A stretch of 64,000 bases of DNA from Rhynchopus sp. YZ270_cl-10 (lineage: Eukaryota; Euglenozoa; Diplonemea; Diplonemida; Diplonemidae): assembly GCA_964035575.1 (NCBI GenBank), contig OZ037869.1:744001-808000 (forward strand). Reading direction: 5' to 3'. The position numbers and the translations under genes were made by a program. Every line of letters begins with the position of its first letter. The first letter of the stretch is position 1. A model generated the notes under the pieces. The model was not told the DNA's origin and searched no databases. It was given only the letters and a program-made list of their open reading frames with translations. This document shows positions 53,571-63,132 of the stretch, one piece after another.

Positions 53571-53599
53571 AAAGTTCTGTTGACAATCAACAGAACTTT
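53571..53599. repeat. 13-bp perfect inverted repeat, 3-nt loop
   Basis: AAAGTTCTGTTGA, CAA, TCAACAGAACTTT. GCAGAACTTT also occurs at 53530, so part of it is repeated nearby. Could mark an element end. Confidence 0.8.
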
Positions 53600-53630
53600 A
53601 GTACCTAGCGGAGTGCCTGGTTTTTTTTTT

Positions 53631-53679
53631 GAAAACTTGGTTGTATTAGTGTAGACACCCGAGGATGAACTTCACTATA
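53631..53679 (+). repeat. S5 structured repeat
   Basis: GAAAACTTGGTTGTATTAGT then GTAGACACCCGAGGATGAAC and TTCACTA; T runs on both sides. Confidence 0.8.
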
Positions 53680-53749
53680 TTTTTTTTTGTTTGTACGGTG
53701 ATCCTCCCCAAACGAATGGGGAGAGAAAAAAAAGTGTCATTTTTTTTTT

Positions 53750-53796
53750 GAAAAACTTTGTCGTATTATGGTAGCCACCCTAGAGTGTGCTCCATT
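53750..53796 (+). repeat. S5 structured repeat
   Basis: GAAAAACTTTGTCGTATTAT lead; GTAGCCACCCTAGAGTGTGC then TCCA; the terminal CACTA is changed. Confidence 0.7.
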
Positions 53797-54317
53797 TTCT
53801 TTACTGGAAGTTTTACTGGCAATTATTTTGGCCACTCTCAGTACTCTGTTTTGGTTTAGTGTAGCTGTCATTCAGACAGTCTTCGTTATCCAAAAAAAAA
53901 TAGTTTGTTTTGTAAAGGAAAATCATAGACCCACCCTCTCTCATGGACGAGAGAAAGAACAAAATAATTGGACTTAGCTCCAGAATTGTTGCATTAAGTC
54001 CGTACAAATGTTCTATACAGGGGACATCATTTCCCTCCAAAAAAAGACACATTTTTTTACAAAATGCCGTAATGTCCATACTCTAACACATTTTATCTTC
54101 AGAATAAAGGTTTGTTTTTTGAAAAAAGAGGCCAGGCTAAAAAGGACGCCATCCATTTGATTTGAGGAAGAGCGACATAGCTTTTAAAATATTTGAAAGA
54201 AAATGAAAGAAAAAATATTAACAAAAAGAGAGTATGGAAAATGTGGAATAAATAGGCAGCCTTGGCAATGTAATGCGCAGAGTGAGAGACATTGGTTTTA
54301 GAAGGAAATTGTTTTTT

Positions 54318-54365
54318 GAAAACTTGGTTGTTTTAGTGTAGACACCCGAAGATGAACTCCACTAT
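54318..54365 (+). repeat. S5 structured repeat
   Basis: GAAAACTTGGTTGTTTTAGT, then GTAGACACCCGAAGATGAAC and TCCACTA. Lies 19 nt before the next copy. Confidence 0.8.
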
Positions 54366-54384
54366 GTTTTTTTTTTTTTTTTTT

Positions 54385-54433
54385 GAAAACTTGGTTTGTA
54401 TTAGTGTAGCCACCCTAGAGGGTGCTCCACTAT
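54385..54433 (+). repeat. S5 structured repeat
   Basis: GAAAACTTGGTTTGTATTAG then GTAGCCACCCTAGAGGGTGC and TCCACTA; preceded by T18. Confidence 0.8.
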
Positions 54434-54452
54434 TACTAGTTTTTTTTTGTGA

Positions 54453-54487
54453 AGATGAACCTAAGCCTCTTGGACTTGGTCACCTGG
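54453..54487 (+). repeat. H1 hairpin repeat
   Basis: GATGAACCTAAGCCTCTTGG then ACTTGGTCACC. Sits directly after two S5 copies. Confidence 0.65.
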
Positions 54488-54501
54488 AAAAATACGAAAA
54501 A

Positions 54502-55331
54502 GATACGGTGGTTGGTGTGGCTGAACCCAAAAAAAAGGGTATTATTTAGCAGTTTGTTAGCACTTTGTTAGCATGCATTTTTGGGGGGGTGGTGTATAAA
54601 AATTTTTTTCCCCACGGGTGTTGGAAAAAAAATTTTTTTTTTCGTTGGTGAGCTTTTTAACGCCGGCATTTGCATTTCCGAAATCCGTCCGGCCAGTGGT
54701 GGGGTCAATTCGCCGAAATGGACAAGGTCTCGTTTTTGGTCAATTTCCGCAGTATACACAGTATACACAGTATACACAGTATACACAGTATACACAGTAT
54801 ACACAGTATACACAGTATACACAGTATACACAGTATACACAGTATACACAGTATACACAGTATACACAGTATACACAGTATACACAGTATACACAGTATA
54901 CACAGTATACACAGTATACACAGTATACACAGTATACACAGTATACACAGTATACACAGTATACACAGTATACACAGTATACACAGTATACACAGTATAC
55001 ACAGTATACACAGTATACACAGTATACACAGCATACACAGCATACTCAGGGGGAAAACTCACTTTGTGGGCGTCGCAGGCGCACGGTACGCGTTTTTAGT
55101 GATTTTTTCCAGCCCCGTTCTATGCGTTCTTTTGACTCAGCGAGTCGATAGCGTTCAACGGTGGGGTCACACATGGGTATGCAAGAGTGGAGGCGCGCCA
55201 ACAGGGGGAGTGGAAAAACCAAGGTAAAAAAATGTTTTTATACACCACCCCTAAAAAAAGGGTATTATTTAGCAGTTTGTTAGCAGTTCTTTAGCAGTGA
55301 AATTTGCTGGTTTCAGCCACACCAGTGGTAT

Positions 55332-55332
<1 letters not shown>
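54502..55332 (+). mobile_element. Composite element C with nested repeats and 9-bp minisatellite
   Basis: Four nested layers. An outer inverted pair stands at 54502-54528 and 55309-55332 (GGTGTGGCTGAA in common). Inside is a direct repeat of about 33 bp at 54529-54562 and 55253-55285 (A run, GGGTATTATTTAGCAG, TTTGTTAGCA). Inside that is a perfect 17-bp inverted pair GGGGTGGTGTATAAAAA (54586-54602, 55235-55251). The core holds a minisatellite and the GC hairpin (55066-55087), then GCGTTCTTTTGACTCAGCGA, shared with the hAT element. An A30 tract follows the right end. No coding capacity. A hAT-like non-autonomous element inserted in another small element is the simplest reading. Confidence 0.6.
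54750..55048. repeat. Minisatellite, (CAGTATACA)n, about 33 units
   Basis: Uniform 9-bp unit; only the last two or three units vary (GCATACAC). The unit contains the palindrome GTATAC. Long open frames here in all frames are by-products of the period. Confidence 0.95.
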
Positions 55333-55365
<33 letters not shown>

Positions 55366-56828
55366 GGCTACACATAACAAAGAGAGAGATGGGGAGAAGG
55401 GATGAGAAAGAAGCAATATTAAAAAAAAAAAAATGAAGATACGCTGTCTTGTTTACGTTTTTTTTTTTTTTTTTTAAATGTATCAGTCGACATTTTACTC
55501 TATTTTTTTTTTTTTTTTTTGCTTTGTTTGGGTTGTTTGTTTGGTAGAAATAGTTTAAAAAGGCTAAGAAAAAAAAAATGATGTAATATTTGAAATTTTG
55601 GAGAAAAGTGCTGTTGGGATTTTCCAAAACAAAAAAAAAACAACAAAAACAAAAAAAAAAAAAAACATAAAATCAGCACCATTGTTTTTGAGACAATGAC
55701 CCTCGTAGGTTTCTAAGAAAATATAACAGATTAAAGTAAAAAGGAAAAAGAGAGAGAGAGAGAAAAGGAGATTCGTCCTTTGGTACATGGCTACACAAAG
55801 GTAGGGGGAAATACCTACCTAAAAAAGTAAACCGAGTGGTATGTGTGCCTATGTTTTGATTGGCTGGAACAACTAAGTGTCAATCATGGATAAAGTAAAA
55901 AGTTTAAAGTACCTACGCACCCTCGTCATCTAAGACGAAGGGAATGAAGAGAGAAAAAAAAAAAATACAAAATAAATAAAACAAAATTTACAATTGTAAC
56001 CCTGCAAGAAAAAATAAAATAAAAGCCGGCTTGAAATACAAAAAACCGTTTCGTGACTGAAAACCTTGGTTGCGCAATCAGGGCGCCGTGGGTGGCCCAC
56101 ACACAAAAAAAAAAAGGCACGCGAGCTACGGTCTAAAATAAAACCTAAAAAAAAATGGGACATTGAGGGGAGGGAAATGGAGGGAAAAAAATATACATCA
56201 TCACCATATGACTAAGACACGACTGTCACACCACAACGCAGGGGGTAGGGCCTGGCTCTCTCTTAAAGAGTCAGTTGATTATTTTTTCCCCCCTCCCTTC
56301 CTTTTTTTTTCTTTGGTAATTTTGTATTAGTGTTGCTCCAGACAGTCTGCACTGTCTTTAGTGCTTTCTCGACATTCGCTTCTTTCAAAAAGAAAAGAAA
56401 AAAAAAAAAAAAACTACAACGATACACACTATCCCAGAAAGTAGCAAATAAGGAGACATCAGAACTCTGTCTCTTTCACTCTCTTTCGTCCATTCCTTAG
56501 GGGATAAATGCTGTCTTTTCTGCATACCACACCGCACATTGTTAAGCAATATTTCGGCAGGAATTACCCATATCCGATTTCAAACACAGCACACTGAAAA
56601 CAAACATCCTTGAGGGGGGTACTCAATGTACGGGGTATGCTTTTGTATAAACTCTTTGAGTTGCTCTTCAGGGGGGGAAGCAAAAAATAAAAAATCTCCC
56701 AAAAATGAAAAAACTCCCCATTTTTGGATGTTGTTCCACGCAGCAGGGGTAAAAGGGGTGTTCTCCCCCCGAACTGCTGTGGATTGAAGGGAGGAGAAGG
56801 AGGAGGGGGGGATCAATTTTTCTTTTTT

Positions 56829-56876
56829 GGAAACTTGGTTGTATTAGTGTAGCCACCCTAGAGTGTGCTCCACTAT
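56829..56876 (+). repeat. S5 structured repeat
   Basis: GAAACTTGGTTGTATTAGTG then TAGCCACCCTAGAGTGTGCT and CCACTA; preceded and followed by T runs. Confidence 0.8.
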
Positions 56877-57185
56877 CTTTTTTTTTTTTTGCTTTCTGAT
56901 TGGTGATCCGGAGAAGGCCTATATTGTCCTCGACAGTTGTTCGGTAACACCACGTATTTGATAATATTAAATTTTAGTGCAGCCTGCCACCACAGGGGTG
57001 CACTAATTCTCTGATTTTGCTAATATACTGTTTTGTTTCTAATACTAAACCACTCTCTCCACTCCCATATGTAAGACACATTTATTTAGCAGAATGCCCT
57101 CATGTTGTGAAATAAGAAAACTTATATTGGGGATACGTCTACCTTTTAGGAGAACGTATAAAAAAAAAAGAAGTTTTTTTTTTTT

Positions 57186-57234
57186 GAAAACTTGGTTGTA
57201 TTAGTGTAGCCACCCTAGAGTGTGCTTCACTATA
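57186..57234 (+). repeat. S5 structured repeat
   Basis: GAAAACTTGGTTGTATTAGT then GTAGCCACCCTAGAGTGTGC and TTCACTA. An H1 copy follows after 10 nt. Confidence 0.8.
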
Positions 57235-57244
57235 TTTTTTTAAA

Positions 57245-57278
57245 GATGAACTTCAGGCTCTCCTTGTTAAAACACCTT
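57245..57278 (+). repeat. H1 hairpin repeat, diverged
   Basis: GATGAACTTCAGGCTCTCCT then TGTTAAAACACC; right arm changed. Confidence 0.45.
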
Positions 57279-57343
57279 AAATCACAATCGTTTATCGCAC
57301 AGCGTCAGCTGTACAGTTTCAAATTGTGTGTAGTCATTGTGGG

Positions 57344-58517
57344 CAGGGGTGTCGCTAATTTTGGGGAAATTTTTGAAAAATCTGAAATCGGGGTGCAAAT
57401 TTTTTTTTTTTACGTGGGGATTTTTTTTCCATTACCAGGGGGCGAAAAAACAGTGTTTTATGGCATTTCCGAGCCAATCCCACGCTGTGGTGGGGATATA
57501 CGGAAAAATGGACAAACTTTTAGTGACTTAAATTTTCACAAAATATGAACCCATACTCTTAAACATGGGTCATTTTCAGGTCTGAAAACCCAAATTCAGA
57601 TGAAATTGTGGTGTTTTTGACATTACTGAGAACAGTAGGTAGCGCCGCAGGCGCACGGTACCCAACTTTTGTCTTTTTCTTTTTCCCTTTTCTCTGCGTT
57701 CTTTTGATTGTGCGAGCCGATTGCTCTCCACGGTGGGGTCACATGTGTGCGCTAAAATACGCTAAAGTACCCTTACTATGAAGTATGAGATTCTCTGGTT
57801 TTAGCAAGGAAACCCTTGCAAGCATGTTCCCAGATCACGAAAAAGGGGGAGGCGTTTTTGTTGATTGCATCGTCCGATGCGGTGCAATTGCAGAAAGTGA
57901 TGGGGTCATTTTGGAAAAATGGACGAGTTTTCGGTATTTAAGTTTTGACCATTTTTTTATTCCTGTGCACTTTTCGAGACTGCCGATTCTTGTAAACAAG
58001 GGTCATGTTCAAGTCTGAAAACACAGCTTCAGATGAAATTGTGGTGTTCTTGACTGAGAACGGTAGCGCCGCAGGCGCACGGTACCCAGCTTTTGTCTTT
58101 TTGTCTTTTCCTTTTTCTCTGCGTTCTTTTGATTGCGCGAGCCGATTGCTCTCCACGGTGGTGTCACATGTGTGCGCAAAAACACGCTATGGTACCTTTA
58201 CTAAGGAAACCCTGGTTTGCAAAAAAAAAGGGCAAGGCAGGGTAAGGAAATCCCACCCAAAAAATAAATCTTCGCGGGGTGAGGGCGGCACCTGGTGATT
58301 TTCCCTGACCCCCAAAAACCTCGTTTTTGGAACGTTCTGACACAACCGAGTTCACGGTGGCCTCTCACTTAAAAAAAGAACAAGTTGTTAACACATTAAA
58401 CCCACCCTGTATTAGGTGCAAATTTTTTTTTTCCTACACAGATTTTACTAGGGGTGCAAATTTTTTTTTTGGTTTTGAAAAAGTCGGGACCCTGGACCCG
58501 AATTAGCGACACCCCTG
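57344..58517. mobile_element. Non-autonomous hAT-type DNA transposon
   Basis: 1174 bp. The ends are a perfect 17-bp terminal inverted repeat, CAGGGGTGTCGCTAATT at 57344-57360 and its complement at 58501-58517. Flanking both is the 8-bp direct repeat ATTGTGGG (57336-57343, 58518-58525). An 8-bp target-site duplication with ends starting CAGGG is characteristic of the hAT superfamily. No transposase frame is present. The interior contains a direct duplication with a period of about 425 bp: both units have the GC hairpin (57641, 58064), then GCGTTCTTTTGATTG and GCTCTCCACGGTGG. Intact ends and an unaltered target duplication suggest a fairly recent insertion. Confidence 0.88.
57600..58200 (+). 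repeat. Internal ~425-bp direct duplication in the hAT element
   Basis: GATGAAATTGTGGTGTT, GCGCCGCAGGCGCACGGTAC and TTTTGATTGNGCGAGCCGAT occur twice in the same order, about 425 bp apart, with point differences. It arose inside the element or in its progenitor. Confidence 0.8.
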
Positions 58518-59730
58518 ATTGTGGGACTCAAAAAAAAAAGGAGAAAATACAAATGTAAATTTCCCCTATTTTTTCCTCTTTTTTTGCTTGTAAGTGAAAC
58601 GGAACAGAAAAAGAGATTTGGCTATTTTTTTCTTTTCTCTTTCCACCACACATTCTCTCTTTCGATCTAAACAGAGTGTGAACATTTTGTTTTTTTTAAA
58701 TGCTTTATCTTATATGGGGTGTGGGAATACGTTTGTTGCGGTTGTTCGGTCAAATGGTGGGCTTCACGGAGGCAAAAAGAAGGAATTTCGCGTGAAGTGA
58801 AGCCTTCAAAATGTGACTCTTGCTCTTTATGTACTGATCCGCAAGGGAGGGGCTTTTCAGGGGGGGTTTGAAAATTTTTTTTTGTTTGTTTTGCTTTTCA
58901 GGGGGGGTCGAGACATTCTCGTCCAGTCCAGCTACTCTTTGACACTACCAGAAAAATGGGGTAAGGGGCGGGGGGGTGAGGGGGGAGGGGGGGGAAAATG
59001 ATTAAGATACTATTTTCAATCAAAATATGGAGTTTTTTTTAGAGGGGAGGAGGAGGAGGAGGAGGGGGAATAAAATGTTGGGTTTTGTTTGCATACGCGA
59101 AAACTGTTCTGCAGCTCTAAAAGAAGTACAGAAAAAAAAATGTTCAGTCAAAAAATGAGATAAAAATAAGCCTTACGAAGGCGTACACAAGATACACCAT
59201 CTAAAGAAGTGAAGGTTGATTATAGGGAAGAAACGAAAAAAGAAATGAGGGAAAAAAGAAGAAAAAACAACGTCGTGTATTTGGACGTAAAGCCATCAAA
59301 ACAACCGCATTGAGGTTCATTCAATTTCGTATGATTTCTTTTCAAAGAAAGTACACAAAAAAGCGCGCTAAAAAAGAAAAAAAAAAAGAAGGGATTTGCG
59401 ATTGCTCGGGGAGCAAATAATAAAGGATTAACCAAATGAGTTCGCTCAAAAAAAAAAAAAAAAAAAAATAGCAAAGAAAAAAGAGAGGCAAAAAAAGGAT
59501 TTGAAAAGAGATAATGGGACTCACGGCGCATATAGTTTTCAATGTGGGTTTATGCCTCTCTGAAAAAAAGTAATATAGTCTCTCCATTCTGTTCGGCATT
59601 GACAGTGAAGAAATAGTACGGGGAAAATCCCGTTTTTTTTGTTGTTCGGCCTGGGGTGTGGGTAGGGAAAGAAATGTGAGCTGTTCTTGCAAAAAAAAAA
59701 AAACAAAAAAAAATAGACAAAAGTTCGTAA

Positions 59731-59761
59731 GATCAACTCAAAAGCCTCTTGCTTAGCCACT
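59731..59761 (+). repeat. H1 hairpin repeat, diverged
   Basis: GATCAACTCAAAAGCCTCTT then GCTTAGCCAC; lead AAAAGTTCGTAA. Confidence 0.5.
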
Positions 59762-60946
59762 TGACAAAACAAAGGATGGGGAACTTGGCGGTGTTGTGTT
59801 AGCTCCAACCCTGGAAACTCATTAAAAAAAAATGCGTACTCTTCTTTCACTATCGCGAATACTTCAAAACAAAATCAACCAGGTAATACATTACGGGTTT
59901 TTCGTTGGTTTTGAAGTCGGGGAAGGTGATAGACTAACGCATATATTCTCCCTATTTGCTGTCTTTGAAGACAAGGGATGAGTTACCCTTCAAATTAATG
60001 GCATGGCGGCAACTATGGGGAAAGTCAACATAATAAATTAGTTCGAAATACTTTGGTAACCACGACAAAAACGTCGTCGTAAACTGTTCGGGATAATGAA
60101 GAAAAAACAAAAAACGAAAAGTCCTTGAAACGGGACACAAATTTTCCATATTTTAAGGTGAGACTGCAAAAATATGCAACTCACAACATTAGCTGTTTTT
60201 GTTTTGTTTTGTTTTACCCACTAGCTTGTACGCTGAAAAAAAAAAAAAAAAGAGGTCCTTTTGTTCAGTGATGTGTGCAATTTTTCTTTTGTTAGAAAAA
60301 TCACACAATTTAAAAAATAAAAATTGTGATACTGTGCTTTCCCTCAACAGTTCTGTGGGGTTTGTGACCGTTCATAATATGATTGGTCTCCCAAGGGGAA
60401 AAAGCAGCGGGGTTTTTTTATTTGTTTTTGTTCAATTGTAATTTTGTCTTGCCGATAATGTAGCGTCGCTGTAAGATGAGACAAGACTGTGGCAAAAAAA
60501 AAAAAAAAAGTGTCAAACCTTTTTGCTTTTTGGAAAAACACTCTGTTAGGTTCTGTAGTGATTAAGTTGGTTATGACTGGAGCATTTTTTTTCTTGCACA
60601 TTCTTTTGTGCTCTCTCTCCCTCCTCCCAATCCCTTACATGGAACCAGAAGGATAGTCACAGGCGTTTAACTAAATAAACACTCTTTTGGCATTTCGCCT
60701 CAGTATAGTTACCATTTTGTGGAAACTTTCTGCTAAAACTGTTGAAAAGTGTTGATAGAAAAAAAAAATCCACTCCCTTTATCGGGTAGTGTATTTTGAA
60801 TCTGCTCGATGTTTTTTTTTTTTCTTTTTCTCGTTAAAAATCATAAACAAGATATGCAATAGACGCACACTCACATTCTTTTGTTTTGCCAGTCTGAACC
60901 TAAGGTAGGTTCACAATTTCAAAAAAAAAAAAAGAGGTTGCAAGAA

Positions 60947-60976
60947 GATGAGCCTTAGCTTTGCGTTTCACACCTT
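60947..60976 (+). repeat. H1 hairpin repeat, diverged
   Basis: GATGAGCCTTAGCTTTGCGT then TTCACACC; lead GAGGTTGCAAGAA. Confidence 0.5.
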
Positions 60977-61203
60977 TTTAAAAAGGTCAGACGGACATTC
61001 GCGTAACGGGTTGTTGGTGTTTGTGAGCACAGAGTAGCAAATGTTTTTGTTTTGACACACGCGAAGTTTAAGGCCAAATAAAAAAAATTACAACTTTGCG
61101 CTGTTCTCAATAGTACACTAGTGGAAACAAAAAAATGGAAATAACGAAAAAAATAAGAATAATGGAATAGGCCTTGGCGGGCACATCCGTATCTTCACAA
61201 ACT

Positions 61204-61400
61204 CGTGTTCTGTTTTTCCCCTCTTTTTCGAGAAAAAATTTTTTTTTTGGCAGTGCTCGGCACCTTGTGGGTGACGTACACCACACAAAGAACCACCATC
61301 TCTAGCAGCCTCTGAATCAACGGCACAACGACCAGATCACTGGGACCAGTGTCCTGTACACATTCACATTGATCGAAAGACGGGTTCGACGGTATTGTGG
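61204..61400 (-). other. Possible lone exon
   Basis: About 60 codons of balanced composition on the minus strand (LNRATIPSNPSFDQCECVQD, TGPSDLVVVPLIQRLLEMVV, LCVVYVTHKVPSTA) amid homopolymer spacer. No clear splice sites at both ends and no recognised family. Confidence 0.25.
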
Positions 61401-61530
61401 CACGGTTCAATATTTCTTTTTTAGAAAATGAGTAACAAAAGTGAGAAGACACACTTTTTTGGGGTAATTTTTGGGGAGATCATTTGGCTGCGAACAAGCA
61501 AAAAGAAGAAAAAAAGGGGGGTTTTTATAA

Positions 61531-61561
61531 GATGACCCTAAACCTCTTGCGTTTAGTGACC
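61531..61561 (+). repeat. H1 hairpin repeat
   Basis: GATGACCCTAAAC, loop CTCTTGC, GTTTAGTGACC. CTAAAC/GTTTAG replaces CTAAGC/GCTTAG, a compensatory G-to-A and C-to-T pair. Confidence 0.75.
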
Positions 61562-62048
61562 AAAGAGAAACAAATGTAGAAATACAAGAAAACACACACA
61601 TAACAGTGCACTGCTGTTTGGACTAGTCGGTTGTCGGTTGTCAGTATTGTGCGTTAGTCAGTCTAATGCTGGTATACTGGCCTAATAGAATTATTATTAG
61701 GCTGTGTTGTGTGTTTTTTTTAAAGGGGGAAAGTTTCTACGAGTTATATTCAGCAAGTTCGGGCGTCGGTTGTGTTCTGTTTTCTAAAGGGAAAAGCTTT
61801 TTGGGGGGGAGGATGTCCTTTTTTGCAGGAATAATAAAAAAAAAGCTGTGAAACTACAGCTTTACAAAGAAAAATCAAAAAAAAAGAGCGTATGCAAAAC
61901 AAAAGCACCAAACTGATACTGGTAGTGGGGGAGGTTGGACGGGTTGAGTGCCTGCGGGGGGGGCGGGGGGGGTATAAAAGGGGGAAAGGAAGGAAAAACG
62001 TTTTTTTTTTTAAAATACCGAATATCCGTATGACATTTAGTACTGAAA

Positions 62049-62078
62049 GATGGGTATGGCTGACCTGTATACACATCT
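62049..62078 (+). repeat. H1 hairpin repeat, diverged
   Basis: GATGGGTATGGCTGACCTGT then ATACACATC; outer arm kept. Confidence 0.45.
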
Positions 62079-62142
62079 AAAAAGGGGGGGGGGGGGAGGA
62101 GAAAGGGGTATTGGGCAGAGGGGCTATACAGGGCGTGATAAA

Positions 62143-62183
62143 AGAGAAGTTAATGCAAACGCCTCACTGGACCGGATGCATCT
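62143..62183 (+). repeat. S2 structured repeat, truncated
   Basis: AGAGAAGTTAATGCAAACGC then CTCACTGGACCGGATGCATC. Confidence 0.55.
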
Positions 62184-62490
62184 TTTACATTCTCTGAAAA
62201 CGTAAAGTGTTTTTTTTTTGTCAGCTTCACGTTGCCTGGTCATCTTAATAAAAAGAGGGGGTTCTACACACCCCACACTATGGGAATGCTTCCACGCAGG
62301 CATTGTCCACAATGTATCACCATGTGTTAAAACACTCATTTGCTATATCAGGGGTATTTTTAGAGGGGGTTGGTGCTGAGGGCTGTCACACCACAACACA
62401 GTTCTTTCCTTCTTCCTACATACCATCACCGTCACACACACCTCTTCTCGCTGTCTTCTTTCGGGGGGGAAAAGAAAAAGAAAAATGTAA

Positions 62491-62521
62491 GATTAAACTA
62501 AGCCTCTGTCGCTTAGTAACC
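62491..62521 (+). repeat. H1 hairpin repeat
   Basis: GATTAAACTAAGC, loop CTCTGTC, GCTTAGTAACC. Left GATT and right AACC change together at the outer arm. Confidence 0.65.
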
Positions 62522-62741
62522 TATTAAAAAAAAGCACACCGCTCGACTTTTCTCTTGAGATTTTGTTTTTTTTTTTTTAAATGCCCCGCTGAGAATGGGT
62601 TCTGTACTCAATATTGTTTTGAAGACCCATTTTTTTTTTTTTACTACTCAGACGTTCAACAAAGAGAGGATAAAAAGAGTAGATGTAACGTGCTAAAAAA
62701 ACGCAGCTCAGTCGGGGGGGGAAATAAATTAGAAGTTGAAA

Positions 62742-62772
62742 GATGAATATACCTCATGTGTATACCACATCT
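62742..62772 (+). repeat. H1 hairpin repeat
   Basis: GATGAATATACC, TCATG, TGTATACCACATC. The inner stem is TATAC/GTATA, unlike any other copy, yet paired. Confidence 0.7.
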
Positions 62773-63102
62773 GGGAAGGAAGCAAGTATAGGAAACGCAT
62801 TGTTATTTTATCTACATCATGTGGAAGTGGATGTAATCTTTTTTTATTCAAAAATCATCAAAAAAAAACATCAGGATAAAGAGAGGTAGTTTTTTGCATT
62901 GTAATTTAAGTTTATGTATTTCTTGGGGAGCAGTCGATTATGGGTTGGAAAAGAATAGAGAGAATGTGTTTCGACACTGTGCTTTGCAGAAGATGCATAA
63001 CAAAATGATTACGACATATTTAAAAACAATACTGAAAAATAGAATTTACAAAAAAAAGAGGGAAAATAGGTTCTCACATAAAGAAAGCTTTTAAAAGCAT
63101 AA

Positions 63103-63132
63103 GATGGAGTTAAGCCTTGTGCTTAGTCACCT
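63103..63132 (+). repeat. H1 hairpin repeat
   Basis: GATGGAGTTAAGCCTTGTGC then TTAGTCACC; TTAAGC/GCTTAG stem. Confidence 0.65.

Larger units (their letters stand above)
55333..57343. other. Homopolymer-rich spacer with S5 and S3 repeats
   Basis: Many A and T runs over 15 nt. Diverged S3 at about 56030-56100; S5 at 56829 and 57186; H1 at 57245-57278. No gene recognised. Confidence 0.55.

Noticed and set aside
54568-55227. Several 110-185 codon frames over the 9-bp array
   Set aside because: The 9-bp unit contains no stop, so frames with YTV, IHS or CIL repeats arise automatically.
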